DNA of 7,391 nt, taken from contig JBEQBT010000170.1 of the NCBI GenBank assembly GCA_041639705.1, positions 1 to 7,391 on the forward strand. Reading direction: 5' to 3'. This DNA comes from JARDZI01 sp041639705. GTDB lineage: Bacteria; Bacillota; Clostridia; Clostridiales; Caloramatoraceae. Positions 1-5,218 of this stretch are shown piece by piece. Position 1 is the stretch's first letter; each line of letters begins with the position of its first letter. A program made the translations under genes and the position numbers. Below the pieces are notes generated by a model that worked only from the letters and a program-made list of their open reading frames with translations, did no database searches and was not told the DNA's origin.

Positions 1-419
1 ATAGATTTAAATGAATCTAACCAATCCATAGATTTTTCAAACAAAACGCTGCCACTACCAGTATTACGATAACCCTCTTTTATAAAAAACTGTGAAAGAC
101 AACCTACATTATCATTTTTTACAGAATCAAAGTCGAAGAAGAAATCACATTCTAAAGTAGCAAAATCATTAGAATGTGTCTCCTTTGGTGAAATGTTGCT
201 ATACGCATATCCAACAATTTCATTATCATCTTTAGCTACCACTATATAGTTAGCTTTAGCACTATTGACAGATGGAATCATTCTAGTTTCAAAACACATG
301 CCATCAAAGAATTCAGGATGTAAATATGCTTTAGCCTTTTGATATGCCATTAACTCATTGCACAAGTCCTTAATGCAAATAATATTATCTTGGGAAATAA
401 CTTCATAATGGATACTCAT
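1..419 (-). CDS. GNAT-family N-acetyltransferase, C-terminus cut by window edge
   Basis: The reading frame gives 139 residues starting MSIHYEVISQDNI and still open at base 1, so the C-terminus is missing. The family transfers the acetyl group of acetyl-CoA to an amine; the substrate cannot be read from sequence. The signs of the GNAT fold are a strand with IVVAKDDNEIVGYAY, a strand near residues 113-120 (VGCLSQFFIKE) and the loop EGYRNTGSGSVLFEKS, which fits the acetyl-CoA pyrophosphate-binding R/Q-x-x-G-x-G/A motif (RNTGSG). The start is chosen because GGAAG lies a few bases upstream of this ATG. It follows the lipoprotein gene by 34 bp on the same strand, so it is probably the last visible gene of the PHP-lipoprotein cluster. 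The fold assignment is fairly secure from the motif; a specific function is not claimed. Confidence 0.8.
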   Translation of the reverse strand, partial: MSIHYEVISQDNIICIKDLCNELMAYQKAKAYLHPEFFDGMCFETRMIPSVNSAKANYIVVAKDDNEIVGYAYSNISPKETHSNDFATLECDFFFDFDSVKNDNVGCLSQFFIKEGYRNTGSGSVLFEKSMDWLDSFKS

Positions 420-453
420 ATTAATCTTCCTTTCATAGATGAGATTGTAAAAC

Positions 454-918
454 TTATTGTTTAATTTTGAATTCCGCTATAGTATATATTGGTTCTCCAT
501 TTGAATACAATGTCTTTACAATTCGATAATTACCATCATTTAATAGACCATAATTATACTTTATAGAAAATGTATCCTCACTATTATCCTTTGGTGATAA
601 CATATATGCTATATCATCCCATGCAACATTCTCTAATGTTGGAACCACATACCATAATCCATCAGCTTCCACTTCAAGATGCGGTTCTTTTCCATATGTA
701 TATACTTTGTCAGAAAGATTGTCATATATTAAAGTAATACTTTCTGTTTTTGTATTTATATTTTTTTCTTTTACTGACAGTGTTACTTCATTACTTTGCT
801 GTGAAGTATCATAAGTAGATTTCTCTAACTTGCTGACATCCATTTCTTTAGTTGACTTACATGCTGTTAAAACACTAATTGATATTATTAACATAATGAT
901 GAATATAAATTTCTTCAT
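454..918 (-). CDS. Small lipoprotein with Ig-like domain
   Basis: A 154-residue exported lipoprotein. The N-terminus has two lysines, a hydrophobic stretch (residues 4-17) and the lipobox LTAC with Cys20 as the lipid-attachment residue, so it should be anchored to the outer face of the membrane. After a polar Ser/Lys-rich linker (about 21-45) comes one beta-rich domain (about 46-154) with alternating segments such as VTLSVKEKNI, ESITLIYDN, YTYGKEPHLEVE, GLWYVVP and NYRIVKTLY. This resembles the bacterial Ig-like domain seen in clostridial lipoproteins of this size; the exact family is from memory and not verified. The start is clear: GGAGG sits 9 bases before ATG, inside the upstream small ORF. 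The ATG overlaps the TGA of that ORF by 4 bases (ATGA), which suggests translational coupling. Function unknown. Confidence 0.85.
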   Translation of the reverse strand: MKKFIFIIMLIISISVLTACKSTKEMDVSKLEKSTYDTSQQSNEVTLSVKEKNINTKTESITLIYDNLSDKVYTYGKEPHLEVEADGLWYVVPTLENVAWDDIAYMLSPKDNSEDTFSIKYNYGLLNDGNYRIVKTLYSNGEPIYTIAEFKIKQ

Positions 919-1085
919 AAATTACTCCTCCTTTTGTTTTGATTGTAATTATCTAATTTCTGTTCCACCCAATTTTCTCCGCTTTTCACTTGATTGACAT
1001 AGTTTGGAATTTCATTTAGAGTTACTCCGCTTCTTGGGTCTTGAGGTGGTATATATGAAGTGACAAAAACCTGCCGAAGAATCAT
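915..1085 (-). CDS. Small ORF, 56 residues, unrecognised, coupled to both neighbours
   Basis: An ORF of 56 codons lies exactly between the PHP gene and the lipoprotein gene. It begins MILRQVFVTSYIPPQ, continues through a segment with DPRSGVTLNEIPNYVNQ and ends NQNKRRSNL. Its ATG overlaps the PHP gene's TGA (ATGA at 1082-1085) and its TGA overlaps the lipoprotein ATG (ATGA at 915-918). Both junctions being perfect 4-base overlaps is the main argument that it is translated. There is no strong Shine-Dalgarno site; AAAGGG lies about 11 bases upstream, so re-initiation by ribosomes leaving the PHP gene would be needed. The product is polar with a basic end and has no signal peptide or membrane helix. 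I recognise no family. The alternative is a decayed 3' remnant or a plain spacer that happens to be open. Confidence 0.45.
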   Translation of the reverse strand: MILRQVFVTSYIPPQDPRSGVTLNEIPNYVNQVKSGENWVEQKLDNYNQNKRRSNL

Positions 1086-1969
1086 AGGTTTAATAACCCT
1101 TTTAATGCTAATATAATACTTTCTTCATTGTTCTCACAGTTTGAACATCCTATTGATATGCTAGGTTTTGTTTTCCCGTGAAAATCACTACCACAAGTTA
1201 AGAGTAATTTATGTTTTAAAGCAAATTCTTTATAAAATGACACTTGTTTTTCACTGTGATAACTACTATAAACTTCAATACCTCTAACACCACAAGCAAT
1301 AATAGCTTCTAGTAAAGAGGTATTTTCTTTAAGGTTATTTCCGGGATGAGCCAAAACAGGTATCCCTCCATTTTCTTCTATAACTTTAATTGCTTCTTGC
1401 AGGCTTATAAATTTTACTTCAGCATATGCTGGCTTGCCCTGTGCACAATAATCCCAATAAAAATTAACATAAGGATTATCACTTCTTGAACCGTTTTGAT
1501 AATAGGGTTGAAGCAGTGGGTTTATACGATCTTTATCTAATTCCATAGCTGCTTCAGCAATCATTTCACCAGTAACTATGCCATTCCTAGACAAGCTCCT
1601 AATAAGTTCATTTGAAAAATCTATTCCTATTTTACGAATCAATTCTATACGCTTCTTAGAAGCAGTTTGTTCTTGCAGCATAATATTTTCTTGGATTTCA
1701 TTAAATATCGGACTATGATAGTCTATCCCATAGCCTAATACATGCAGGTTAACACTATCAAAAGTACAATCTAACTCTATTGCTGGAATTATTTCAATAT
1801 CTTTACCCTTACAATACACTTTTGCTTCATCTATTGCTTTTACACAATTATGGTCTGCAATAGAAAAATACTTTATTTTTCTATCTATGCATAGACTAAC
1901 TAATGTTTTGGGTTCAAACTCTCCATCATCACTGTAATAAGAATGCATATGTAAATCTATATAGCTCAT
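1082..1969 (-). CDS. PHP-domain metal-dependent phosphoesterase (TrpH/YciV-like)
   Basis: A 295-residue cytoplasmic PHP-fold hydrolase. Family members use a two- or three-metal centre to cleave phosphoesters; close relatives act on 3',5'-nucleoside bisphosphates or short oligoribonucleotides, but the substrate here is an inference. All expected metal-ligand motifs are visible: H7-x-H9 in DLHMHSYYSDDG, D39-H40 in SIADHN, E65 in PAIELD, H76 in LHVLGYG, H208 in LAHPGN, and D262-x-H264 in GSDFHG. GIEVYSSYHS (230-239) is also typical. The start at 1969 is preferred over an in-frame start 14 codons upstream because GGAGGT lies 5 bases before it. The insert at about 85-180 corresponds to the variable helical subdomain of the family. 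It is the first gene of a minus-strand cluster; the next ORF starts inside its stop codon. The active site looks intact. Confidence 0.92.
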   Translation of the reverse strand: MSYIDLHMHSYYSDDGEFEPKTLVSLCIDRKIKYFSIADHNCVKAIDEAKVYCKGKDIEIIPAIELDCTFDSVNLHVLGYGIDYHSPIFNEIQENIMLQEQTASKKRIELIRKIGIDFSNELIRSLSRNGIVTGEMIAEAAMELDKDRINPLLQPYYQNGSRSDNPYVNFYWDYCAQGKPAYAEVKFISLQEAIKVIEENGGIPVLAHPGNNLKENTSLLEAIIACGVRGIEVYSSYHSEKQVSFYKEFALKHKLLLTCGSDFHGKTKPSISIGCSNCENNEESIILALKGLLNL

Positions 1970-2104
1970 TTTTGACCTCCATTCAATCAAATAATAAAAA
2001 CATCTTTGCAAATAGCATTATTTAGAACTCAAAATAGTAAGTTTTCAAACTAGATTGATAAAGGCTTATTTCGTTCCATACGATATAAGTGTACCAAACT
2101 TTTA

Positions 2105-2422
2105 CTATAATGACTTTCCATATTCTTCTGCTTTCACAAGTGTGTCCGTTGCTTCAATATCACCTTTTTCATTAATCTTTGGTACTGCCAGCACCCCTTT
2201 GTCATCCCACTTCATATAGTGAGCAATTTTTCTATAGGTTGCTATTATCCCGTCGAATATTTTCATACCCTCATCTGCCATCCTGTCACTATTTCCATCC
2301 CTTCTTGATCTTCCAGTGGATACCAATATATTTTTCTTTCCACCCTGTTTACCTCCCAATACTATTGTAGTATCTTTATCTTTTATAATATATATGTCTA
2401 GCAAAGAATTTAACCTATGCAC
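2105..2422 (-). pseudogene. Flavodoxin-family / NADPH-dependent FMN reductase remnant, internally deleted
   Basis: The frame reads the first conserved block of a flavodoxin-like reductase (NILVSTGRSRRDGNSD, the phosphate-binding loop that normally reads ILVLTGSPRKNGNS) and then jumps after about 7 residues to the family's C-terminal block (FDGIIATYRKIAHYMKWDD, then VLAVPKINEKGDIEATD, ending EEYGKSL). Full members are about 180-200 residues; here roughly 100 central residues, including most of the FMN site, are gone in frame. The start is also damaged. GGGAGGT followed by GTG at about 2342 looks like the original start, but GTG is out of frame with ILVSTG by one base next to an A5 run; one extra A would give VERKNILVSTG. 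The first 30 or so codons of the open frame look like former leader sequence. An intact minimal protein is unlikely. Confidence 0.7.
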
Positions 2423-2428
2423 AAGAAG

Positions 2429-2452
2429 TCCCCTATGCTCTTAGGTAGGGGA
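2429..2452 (+). repeat. Subterminal hairpin, left end of mini-element
   Basis: TCCCCTA (2429-2435) pairs perfectly with TAGGGGA (2446-2452) around a 10-base loop. It follows CAAGAAG exactly as the hairpin at 2705-2726 does. Subterminal hairpins at both ends are what Y1 (HUH) transposases of IS200/IS605 elements recognise, so this may be the left-end hairpin. It could equally be a copy of an omega-RNA 3' hairpin left by a second element. Confidence 0.55.
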
Positions 2453-2519
2453 TGAATTGGTGCCACTTGAGGAATACCTAAACTTGTGCTATCCTAAATA
2501 TATGATATTTCTTTGATAA

Positions 2520-2734
2520 CTAGATATATAAGGTTGCATGGAGAAACCGTCAAATTCTGAATGCGATAACCAAGCGAGGAGTTTGTTCCTTCCATGCGTA
2601 AAATATCTAAGGTAATAAAGAACCCGTACAACGGCATCTAGGGCAGGGACTGCCCGAAGTCACGCTTGGGGAGACTGAGGTTACGAAGTCGTGGAGCCAA
2701 GAAGCCCCCACTTCTAAAGTGGCGGGTAGTTCAC
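2520..2734 (+). ncRNA. Omega RNA (TnpB guide RNA) scaffold, orphan
   Basis: The plus strand carries features I know from omega RNAs of clostridial TnpB elements: a block around CCCGTACAACGGCATCTAGG, the hairpin GGGCA-GGGAC-TGCCC (2641-2655), the stretch CGAAGTCGTGGAGCCAAGAAG (2684-2704), and a 3' hairpin with CCC-CCACTT pairing to AAGTGG-C-GGG (2705-2726, one bulged C) followed by GTAGTTCAC. In this system the scaffold binds the TnpB nuclease and the bases just downstream of the element become the guide; here they would start at 2735 (TAGAGTATATATCTGAAATT). No tnpB is present in the window, so it could act only with a TnpB encoded elsewhere. The 5' end is a guess. The family match is from memory of the scaffold and needs a covariance search. 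Confidence 0.6.
2705..2726 (+). repeat. 3' hairpin of omega RNA / right-end hairpin
   Basis: CCC (2705-2707) plus CCACTT (2708-2713) pairs with AAGTGG (2717-2722) plus GGG (2724-2726), with C2723 bulged and a 3-base loop. It is followed at once by GTAGTTCAC, the presumed end of the element. In IS605-like elements the same DNA serves as the right-end transposase hairpin and as the last stem of the guide RNA. Confidence 0.6.
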
Positions 2735-2781
2735 TAGAGTATATATCTGAAATTAAATATCGATGTCATTAGTCCTTTGTT

Positions 2782-3140
2782 TTGTGCAACTATATCTTTC
2801 CAATAACTTATTTACTATCAATTGATGATGACCTATTAAAGGACAAGTTAGTGGGTATGAAAAACGAATTCTTTAAAAATATTGAACAGAAAATAATGTC
2901 TGAATGCGTTCAGGAAAAAATAAATCTATTACCTGAAAATTATCGCCCTGCCTTGTTCCTTGATATGCAAGGATACAGTAATCAGGAAATAGCAAATATT
3001 CTTAATTGTACTTTAGAGAATACGAAAATTCGACTCCACAGAGCAAAAAAAAGATGAAGGAAATCTTGGGTAATGACTGCAACTTTTATTATGATGAAAG
3101 AAATGTTTTATGCTGTCAGCCAAAAGAATACCTCAAGTGA
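2782..3140 (+). pseudogene. ECF-type sigma-70 factor remnant: region 4 only, frameshifted
   Basis: The first frame encodes an intact sigma region 4: residues EKINLLPENYRPALFL, then YSNQEIANILNCTLENTKI and RLHRAKKR, a helix-turn-helix that would contact the -35 element. Region 2, the RNA-polymerase and -10 binding half of an ECF factor, is absent; an in-frame TAG lies at 2770-2772 and only a TTG start with no Shine-Dalgarno site is available. The frame stops at 3055, but the -1 frame continues directly with MKEILGNDCNFYYDERN and ends in a Cys-rich tail before TGA at 3138, as in full-length relatives. The shift is at an A8 run (3045-3052); one extra A, or a -1 slip on A-AAA-AAA, restores KKKMKEIL. 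The 5' loss abuts the mini-element, suggesting the insertion or an associated deletion removed it. A functional product is unlikely. Confidence 0.7.
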
Positions 3141-3150
3141 GCTAAAATTA

Positions 3151-3179
3151 AACCTGTTTATTGACAGGTTATTTTTTTT
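3151..3179 (+). terminator. Rho-independent terminator after sigma-factor remnant
   Basis: AACCTGT (3151-3157) pairs with ACAGGTT (3164-3170) around a 6-base loop and is followed by A and a run of eight T. It lies 10 bp after the TGA that ends the -1 frame of the sigma remnant, which supports that frame being the true former end of the gene. Confidence 0.8.
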
Positions 3180-3233
3180 GCAAAAAAGTGTATCTTATTA
3201 TTTACCATATTCGTCAAGTAAACAATAAGAAAA

Positions 3234-3241
3234 AAGGAGGT
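3234..3241 (+). promoter_or_regulatory. Orphan Shine-Dalgarno site with no gene behind it
   Basis: AAGGAGGT is a near-perfect ribosome binding site, but the next 15 bases contain no ATG, GTG or TTG; the first ATG, at 3297, opens only a 7-codon frame. It is too far from the recombinase start (3347), which has its own GAGGTG. It may be the leader of a gene lost at a junction near TCTAGGCAGC. The rest of 3180-3346 shows no gene and no convincing promoter. Confidence 0.45.
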
Positions 3242-3346
3242 TCTAGGCAGCTGCAGAATATAATAACAAAATATAACATAGGAATACATATTACATGTAT
3301 AAATTTTGGATAATTTAGGTATGCTTATTAATATGAGGTGATATTG

Positions 3347-4006
3347 ATGGTCAAAATGATAAGTATATCTGAAGTTAGTAAATTGACTGGCGTAACAGTG
3401 AAAACCCTAAAAATATGGGACAATGAAAACAAATTTAAGTGTGCCTATAAAACTGTAGGAGGACATAGAAGATATGTGTTTGAGGAAGTTGAAAAATTTA
3501 TAGGATCAAACATTAGAAATTCTAATGAAAATGGAAAAAATGTTTTTGTTTATTGCCGTGTCTCAACAAAAAAACAACAGGTCGCAGGAAATCTAGAAAG
3601 ACAAAAGGAACGCCTGATTAATTATTGTAAGGAAAAACAATATCATATTGTAGACATATTTGAAGAAACATCTTCTGGACTTAATGATAATCGAAGACAA
3701 TTAGCCAAAATGTTTAAAAGACTTAAGGAAGTAGAATCAATTGTTATTGAATATCCTGATAGATTAGCACGATTCGGATATAATTACTTAAAGGAATTTG
3801 CTGAAACCTTTAATGTTGATATTGAAACAATTGAACAAAGAAAAAAGTTAGAACCCAATGAAGAAATGGTTCAGGATTTAATTAGTATTGTTACATGCTT
3901 TTCTGCAAGACTTTATGGTGCCCGTGGCGGAAGAAAACTTAAGGGTACTATTAAAGAATTGGAAAAGGAAAGAGGTACAGCTTGTGAAACAACATATATA
4001 GAATAA
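3347..4006 (+). CDS. tnpA: IS607-type serine recombinase / transposase TnpA
   Basis: A 219-residue protein with the IS607 transposase architecture. An N-terminal MerR-like helix-turn-helix (about 5-52: ISISEVSKLTGVTVKTLKIW, then GGHRRYVFEEVEKF) precedes a serine-recombinase catalytic domain. The nucleophile is Ser73 in VYCRVSTKKQQ, and YPDRLARFGYNYL (136-148) carries the conserved arginines. The C-terminal VTCFSARLYGARGGRK is the family's hallmark tail. IS607 enzymes cut as tetramers with little target preference and move circular intermediates. GAGGTG six bases before ATG 3347 fixes the start; a GTG three codons earlier overlaps that site. Length is normal and all motifs are intact, so it may be active. 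Oddity: IS607 elements usually carry tnpB right after tnpA, but here the frame is followed only by a hairpin. A GTG at 3983 opens a 5-codon stub (VKQHI), possibly a tnpB relic. Confidence 0.92.
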   Translation: MVKMISISEVSKLTGVTVKTLKIWDNENKFKCAYKTVGGHRRYVFEEVEKFIGSNIRNSNENGKNVFVYCRVSTKKQQVAGNLERQKERLINYCKEKQYHIVDIFEETSSGLNDNRRQLAKMFKRLKEVESIVIEYPDRLARFGYNYLKEFAETFNVDIETIEQRKKLEPNEEMVQDLISIVTCFSARLYGARGGRKLKGTIKELEKERGTACETTYIE

Positions 4007-4023
4007 TGTTAATATTATTATTT

Positions 4024-4053
4024 TTTGAGGAACCTTTTTTTAGGTTCCTCAAA
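4024..4053 (+). terminator. Strong hairpin after IS607 tnpA, probable terminator
   Basis: TTTGAGGAACCT (4024-4035) pairs with AGGTTCCTCAAA (4042-4053), 12 perfect base pairs around six T. It lies 18 bp past the recombinase stop. The tract after it is TTTGTAATTT rather than a clean T run, so termination is likely but not certain. The methyltransferase gene on the other strand converges on it. Bases 4054-4164 show nothing further. Confidence 0.6.
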
Positions 4054-4164
4054 TTTGTAATTTACTAATATTATGTATTACCACATTTATATATTGCATG
4101 TTTTTATTGTATGGCTTTTAATCTTTTTATGAATAAATTAACTTTTATTCCATATAGTATTTAG

Positions 4165-4842
4165 TTATTTATACGAAAGTATAACCTCTGATGGAAATAA
4201 CATTTGCTGATAATATTCTCTTCCCTCTACATTAAAACCATGCTGCTCTAATTTTTCAATCAATTTAACTCCACGACATCCACCCATAGCCTTGGGATTA
4301 AGCTTATATATCCCTTCATATATTTTACTTCCAAACCCTTCACCTTCAGTCATATTAACCAAAATCAGTTTTCCTTTGTTTTTTAAAACCCTCTTGAATT
4401 CATCTATAATCTTATCCATATCCTTAAAAGGTATGAGGTCAAACATATAATTATTAATTAATATATCAACTGATTCCTTCTCTAATTCCAGATTAAAGGC
4501 ACTCCCCATTTTCAAAGTATAGTTAGCTCCTGAAAGTGTTTCCAGACGCTTTTTTGCTTTCCCAAGCATTCCTTCAGATATATCTATACCTATATTAGTA
4601 CCATTAGGATTTCTTTTAACTATTTCATAAAAGGCTAATCCTGTTCCAACCGCAACCTCTAAAATGCTTTGTCCATCTTCAATAGCAGCAAGTTCAAGGG
4701 CACGATGCCTGGCTTTGGATTCAGTCAATTTACCCCAAATATCATAAATAGGTGCAATTTTATCATAAACGCCTCCAATTATATTTTGAGAAACTCTGGC
4801 ATCCTGAAAGCCTTTATGCTTTTCAAGATTATTTCTTTTCAT
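4165..4842 (-). CDS. Class I SAM-dependent methyltransferase, UbiE/COQ5-like
   Basis: A 225-residue Rossmann-fold methyltransferase. Motif I is ILEVAVGTG (60-68), the ribose-binding acidic residue is D87 in GIDISEGML, the motif-II region is ILINNYMFDLIP (127-138), and a later strand reads GKLILVNMTEG. The N-terminal YDKIAPIYD (26-34) is typical of UbiE-type enzymes. GGAGG in TAAGGAGGTAAATTT gives a clear start. It is the second gene of an operon with the ArsR-type regulator 61 bp upstream. That pairing recalls arsenite methyltransferase operons, but ArsM enzymes bind As(III) with three or four conserved cysteines and this protein has a single Cys (in GGCRG), so ArsM is rejected. The substrate could be a lipid, a small thiol or another metabolite; the sequence does not say. 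Confidence 0.88.
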   Translation of the reverse strand: MKRNNLEKHKGFQDARVSQNIIGGVYDKIAPIYDIWGKLTESKARHRALELAAIEDGQSILEVAVGTGLAFYEIVKRNPNGTNIGIDISEGMLGKAKKRLETLSGANYTLKMGSAFNLELEKESVDILINNYMFDLIPFKDMDKIIDEFKRVLKNKGKLILVNMTEGEGFGSKIYEGIYKLNPKAMGGCRGVKLIEKLEQHGFNVEGREYYQQMLFPSEVILSYK

Positions 4843-4864
4843 AAATTTACCTCCTTATATCAAT

Positions 4865-4886
4865 TTGATATGTTTATACCTATCAA
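4865..4886. repeat. Inverted repeat TTGATA-N10-TATCAA between arsR-type gene and methyltransferase gene
   Basis: A perfect 6-bp inverted repeat with a 10-base spacer sits in the 61-bp gap of the operon, just upstream of the methyltransferase ribosome binding site. It could be a second operator or a weak RNA hairpin that tunes the downstream gene. The spacing does not fit an FNR box (N4). It is short enough to be chance in AT-rich DNA. Confidence 0.3.
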
Positions 4887-4903
4887 CGTATTAAATAAAA
4901 AAA

Positions 4904-5212
4904 TTAACAGCATCCTTTTAGCAAATTTACTAATGCTTCTAAAGTATCAACAACATGTTCCTTATTAAAGGAATAATATACCTCTTTTCCCTCCTTTCTT
5001 GACGTAAGCAACTTTGCTCTTTTCATTAAGTTTAAATGGTGGGATACTGTAGGCCTGCTTATTTCAAAATGTTTAGCAATTTCATTGACACAATACTCCT
5101 TATTGCTTTGAAATAACATCAAAATTTGTTGACGAGTATGGTCATTTAATGCATTAAGCAGTTCTAGAATAAGTTCAAAATCAAAATTTTTATTTTCAAT
5201 ATGTTTAATCAT
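4904..5212 (-). CDS. ArsR/SmtB-family winged-helix repressor
   Basis: A 102-residue ArsR-type regulator of normal length. Residues 14-34 form the dimerisation and first helices (LILELLNALNDHTRQQILML), 41-63 the helix-turn-helix (CVNEIAKHFEISRPTVSHHL) and 64-82 the beta wing (SRKEGKEVYYSF). Family members bind an operator dyad as dimers and release it when a ligand, often a metal or As(III), binds cysteines. Cys41 sits where the ELCVCDL metal motif has its first cysteine, but the second is Asn43 here. The protein ends in Cys101-Cys102. A site built from C41 or the terminal CC pair is possible, so thiol or metal sensing is an inference. No Shine-Dalgarno precedes the ATG; the promoter fits a leaderless mRNA. 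The downstream methyltransferase is the likely regulated target. Confidence 0.9.
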   Translation of the reverse strand: MIKHIENKNFDFELILELLNALNDHTRQQILMLFQSNKEYCVNEIAKHFEISRPTVSHHLNLMKRAKLLTSRKEGKEVYYSFNKEHVVDTLEALVNLLKGCC

Positions 5213-5218
5213 ATCTAC

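Larger units (their letters stand above)
2420..2734 (+). mobile_element. IS605-type mini-element (omega-RNA scaffold, no transposase genes)
   Basis: This 315-bp stretch holds no credible gene but has hairpins near both ends that share the string CAAGAAG followed by Y-CCCC (2422-2433 and 2698-2708), and an interior that resembles the guide-RNA-encoding right end of clostridial IS605/IS607 elements. No tnpA or tnpB ORF lies inside it. A short open tail at 2537-2560 (HGETVKF then stop) could be the last codons of a deleted tnpB, but this is weak. Right boundary: the string GTAGTTCAC ending at 2734 is where such elements commonly end in my recollection. The left boundary is uncertain within about 10 bp because no clean target-site motif can be read there. 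It lies between two gene remnants, consistent with insertion or deletion activity. Alternatively two different element ends lie side by side. Confidence 0.55.

Noticed and set aside
2179..2370. Plus-strand 63-codon ORF over the flavodoxin remnant
   Set aside because: It is antisense to recognisable remnant sequence and has no start signal or family features.
3161..3190. TTGACA at 3161-3166 as a -35 promoter box
   Set aside because: It is part of the terminator hairpin and no -10 box lies 16-18 bases downstream; the nearest TATCTT is 24 bases away.
4165..4842. Arsenite S-methyltransferase ArsM
   Set aside because: Only one cysteine is present, whereas ArsM needs three or four conserved cysteines for As(III).
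4865..4886. FNR-type box (TTGAT/ATCAA half-sites) in the arsR-methyltransferase gap
   Set aside because: The half-sites are separated by 12 bases rather than 4, and there is no promoter next to them.
4669..4968. Plus-strand ORF of 99 codons over the methyltransferase start and ArsR end
   Set aside because: It is antisense to two well-supported genes, has no ribosome binding site and no family-like sequence.
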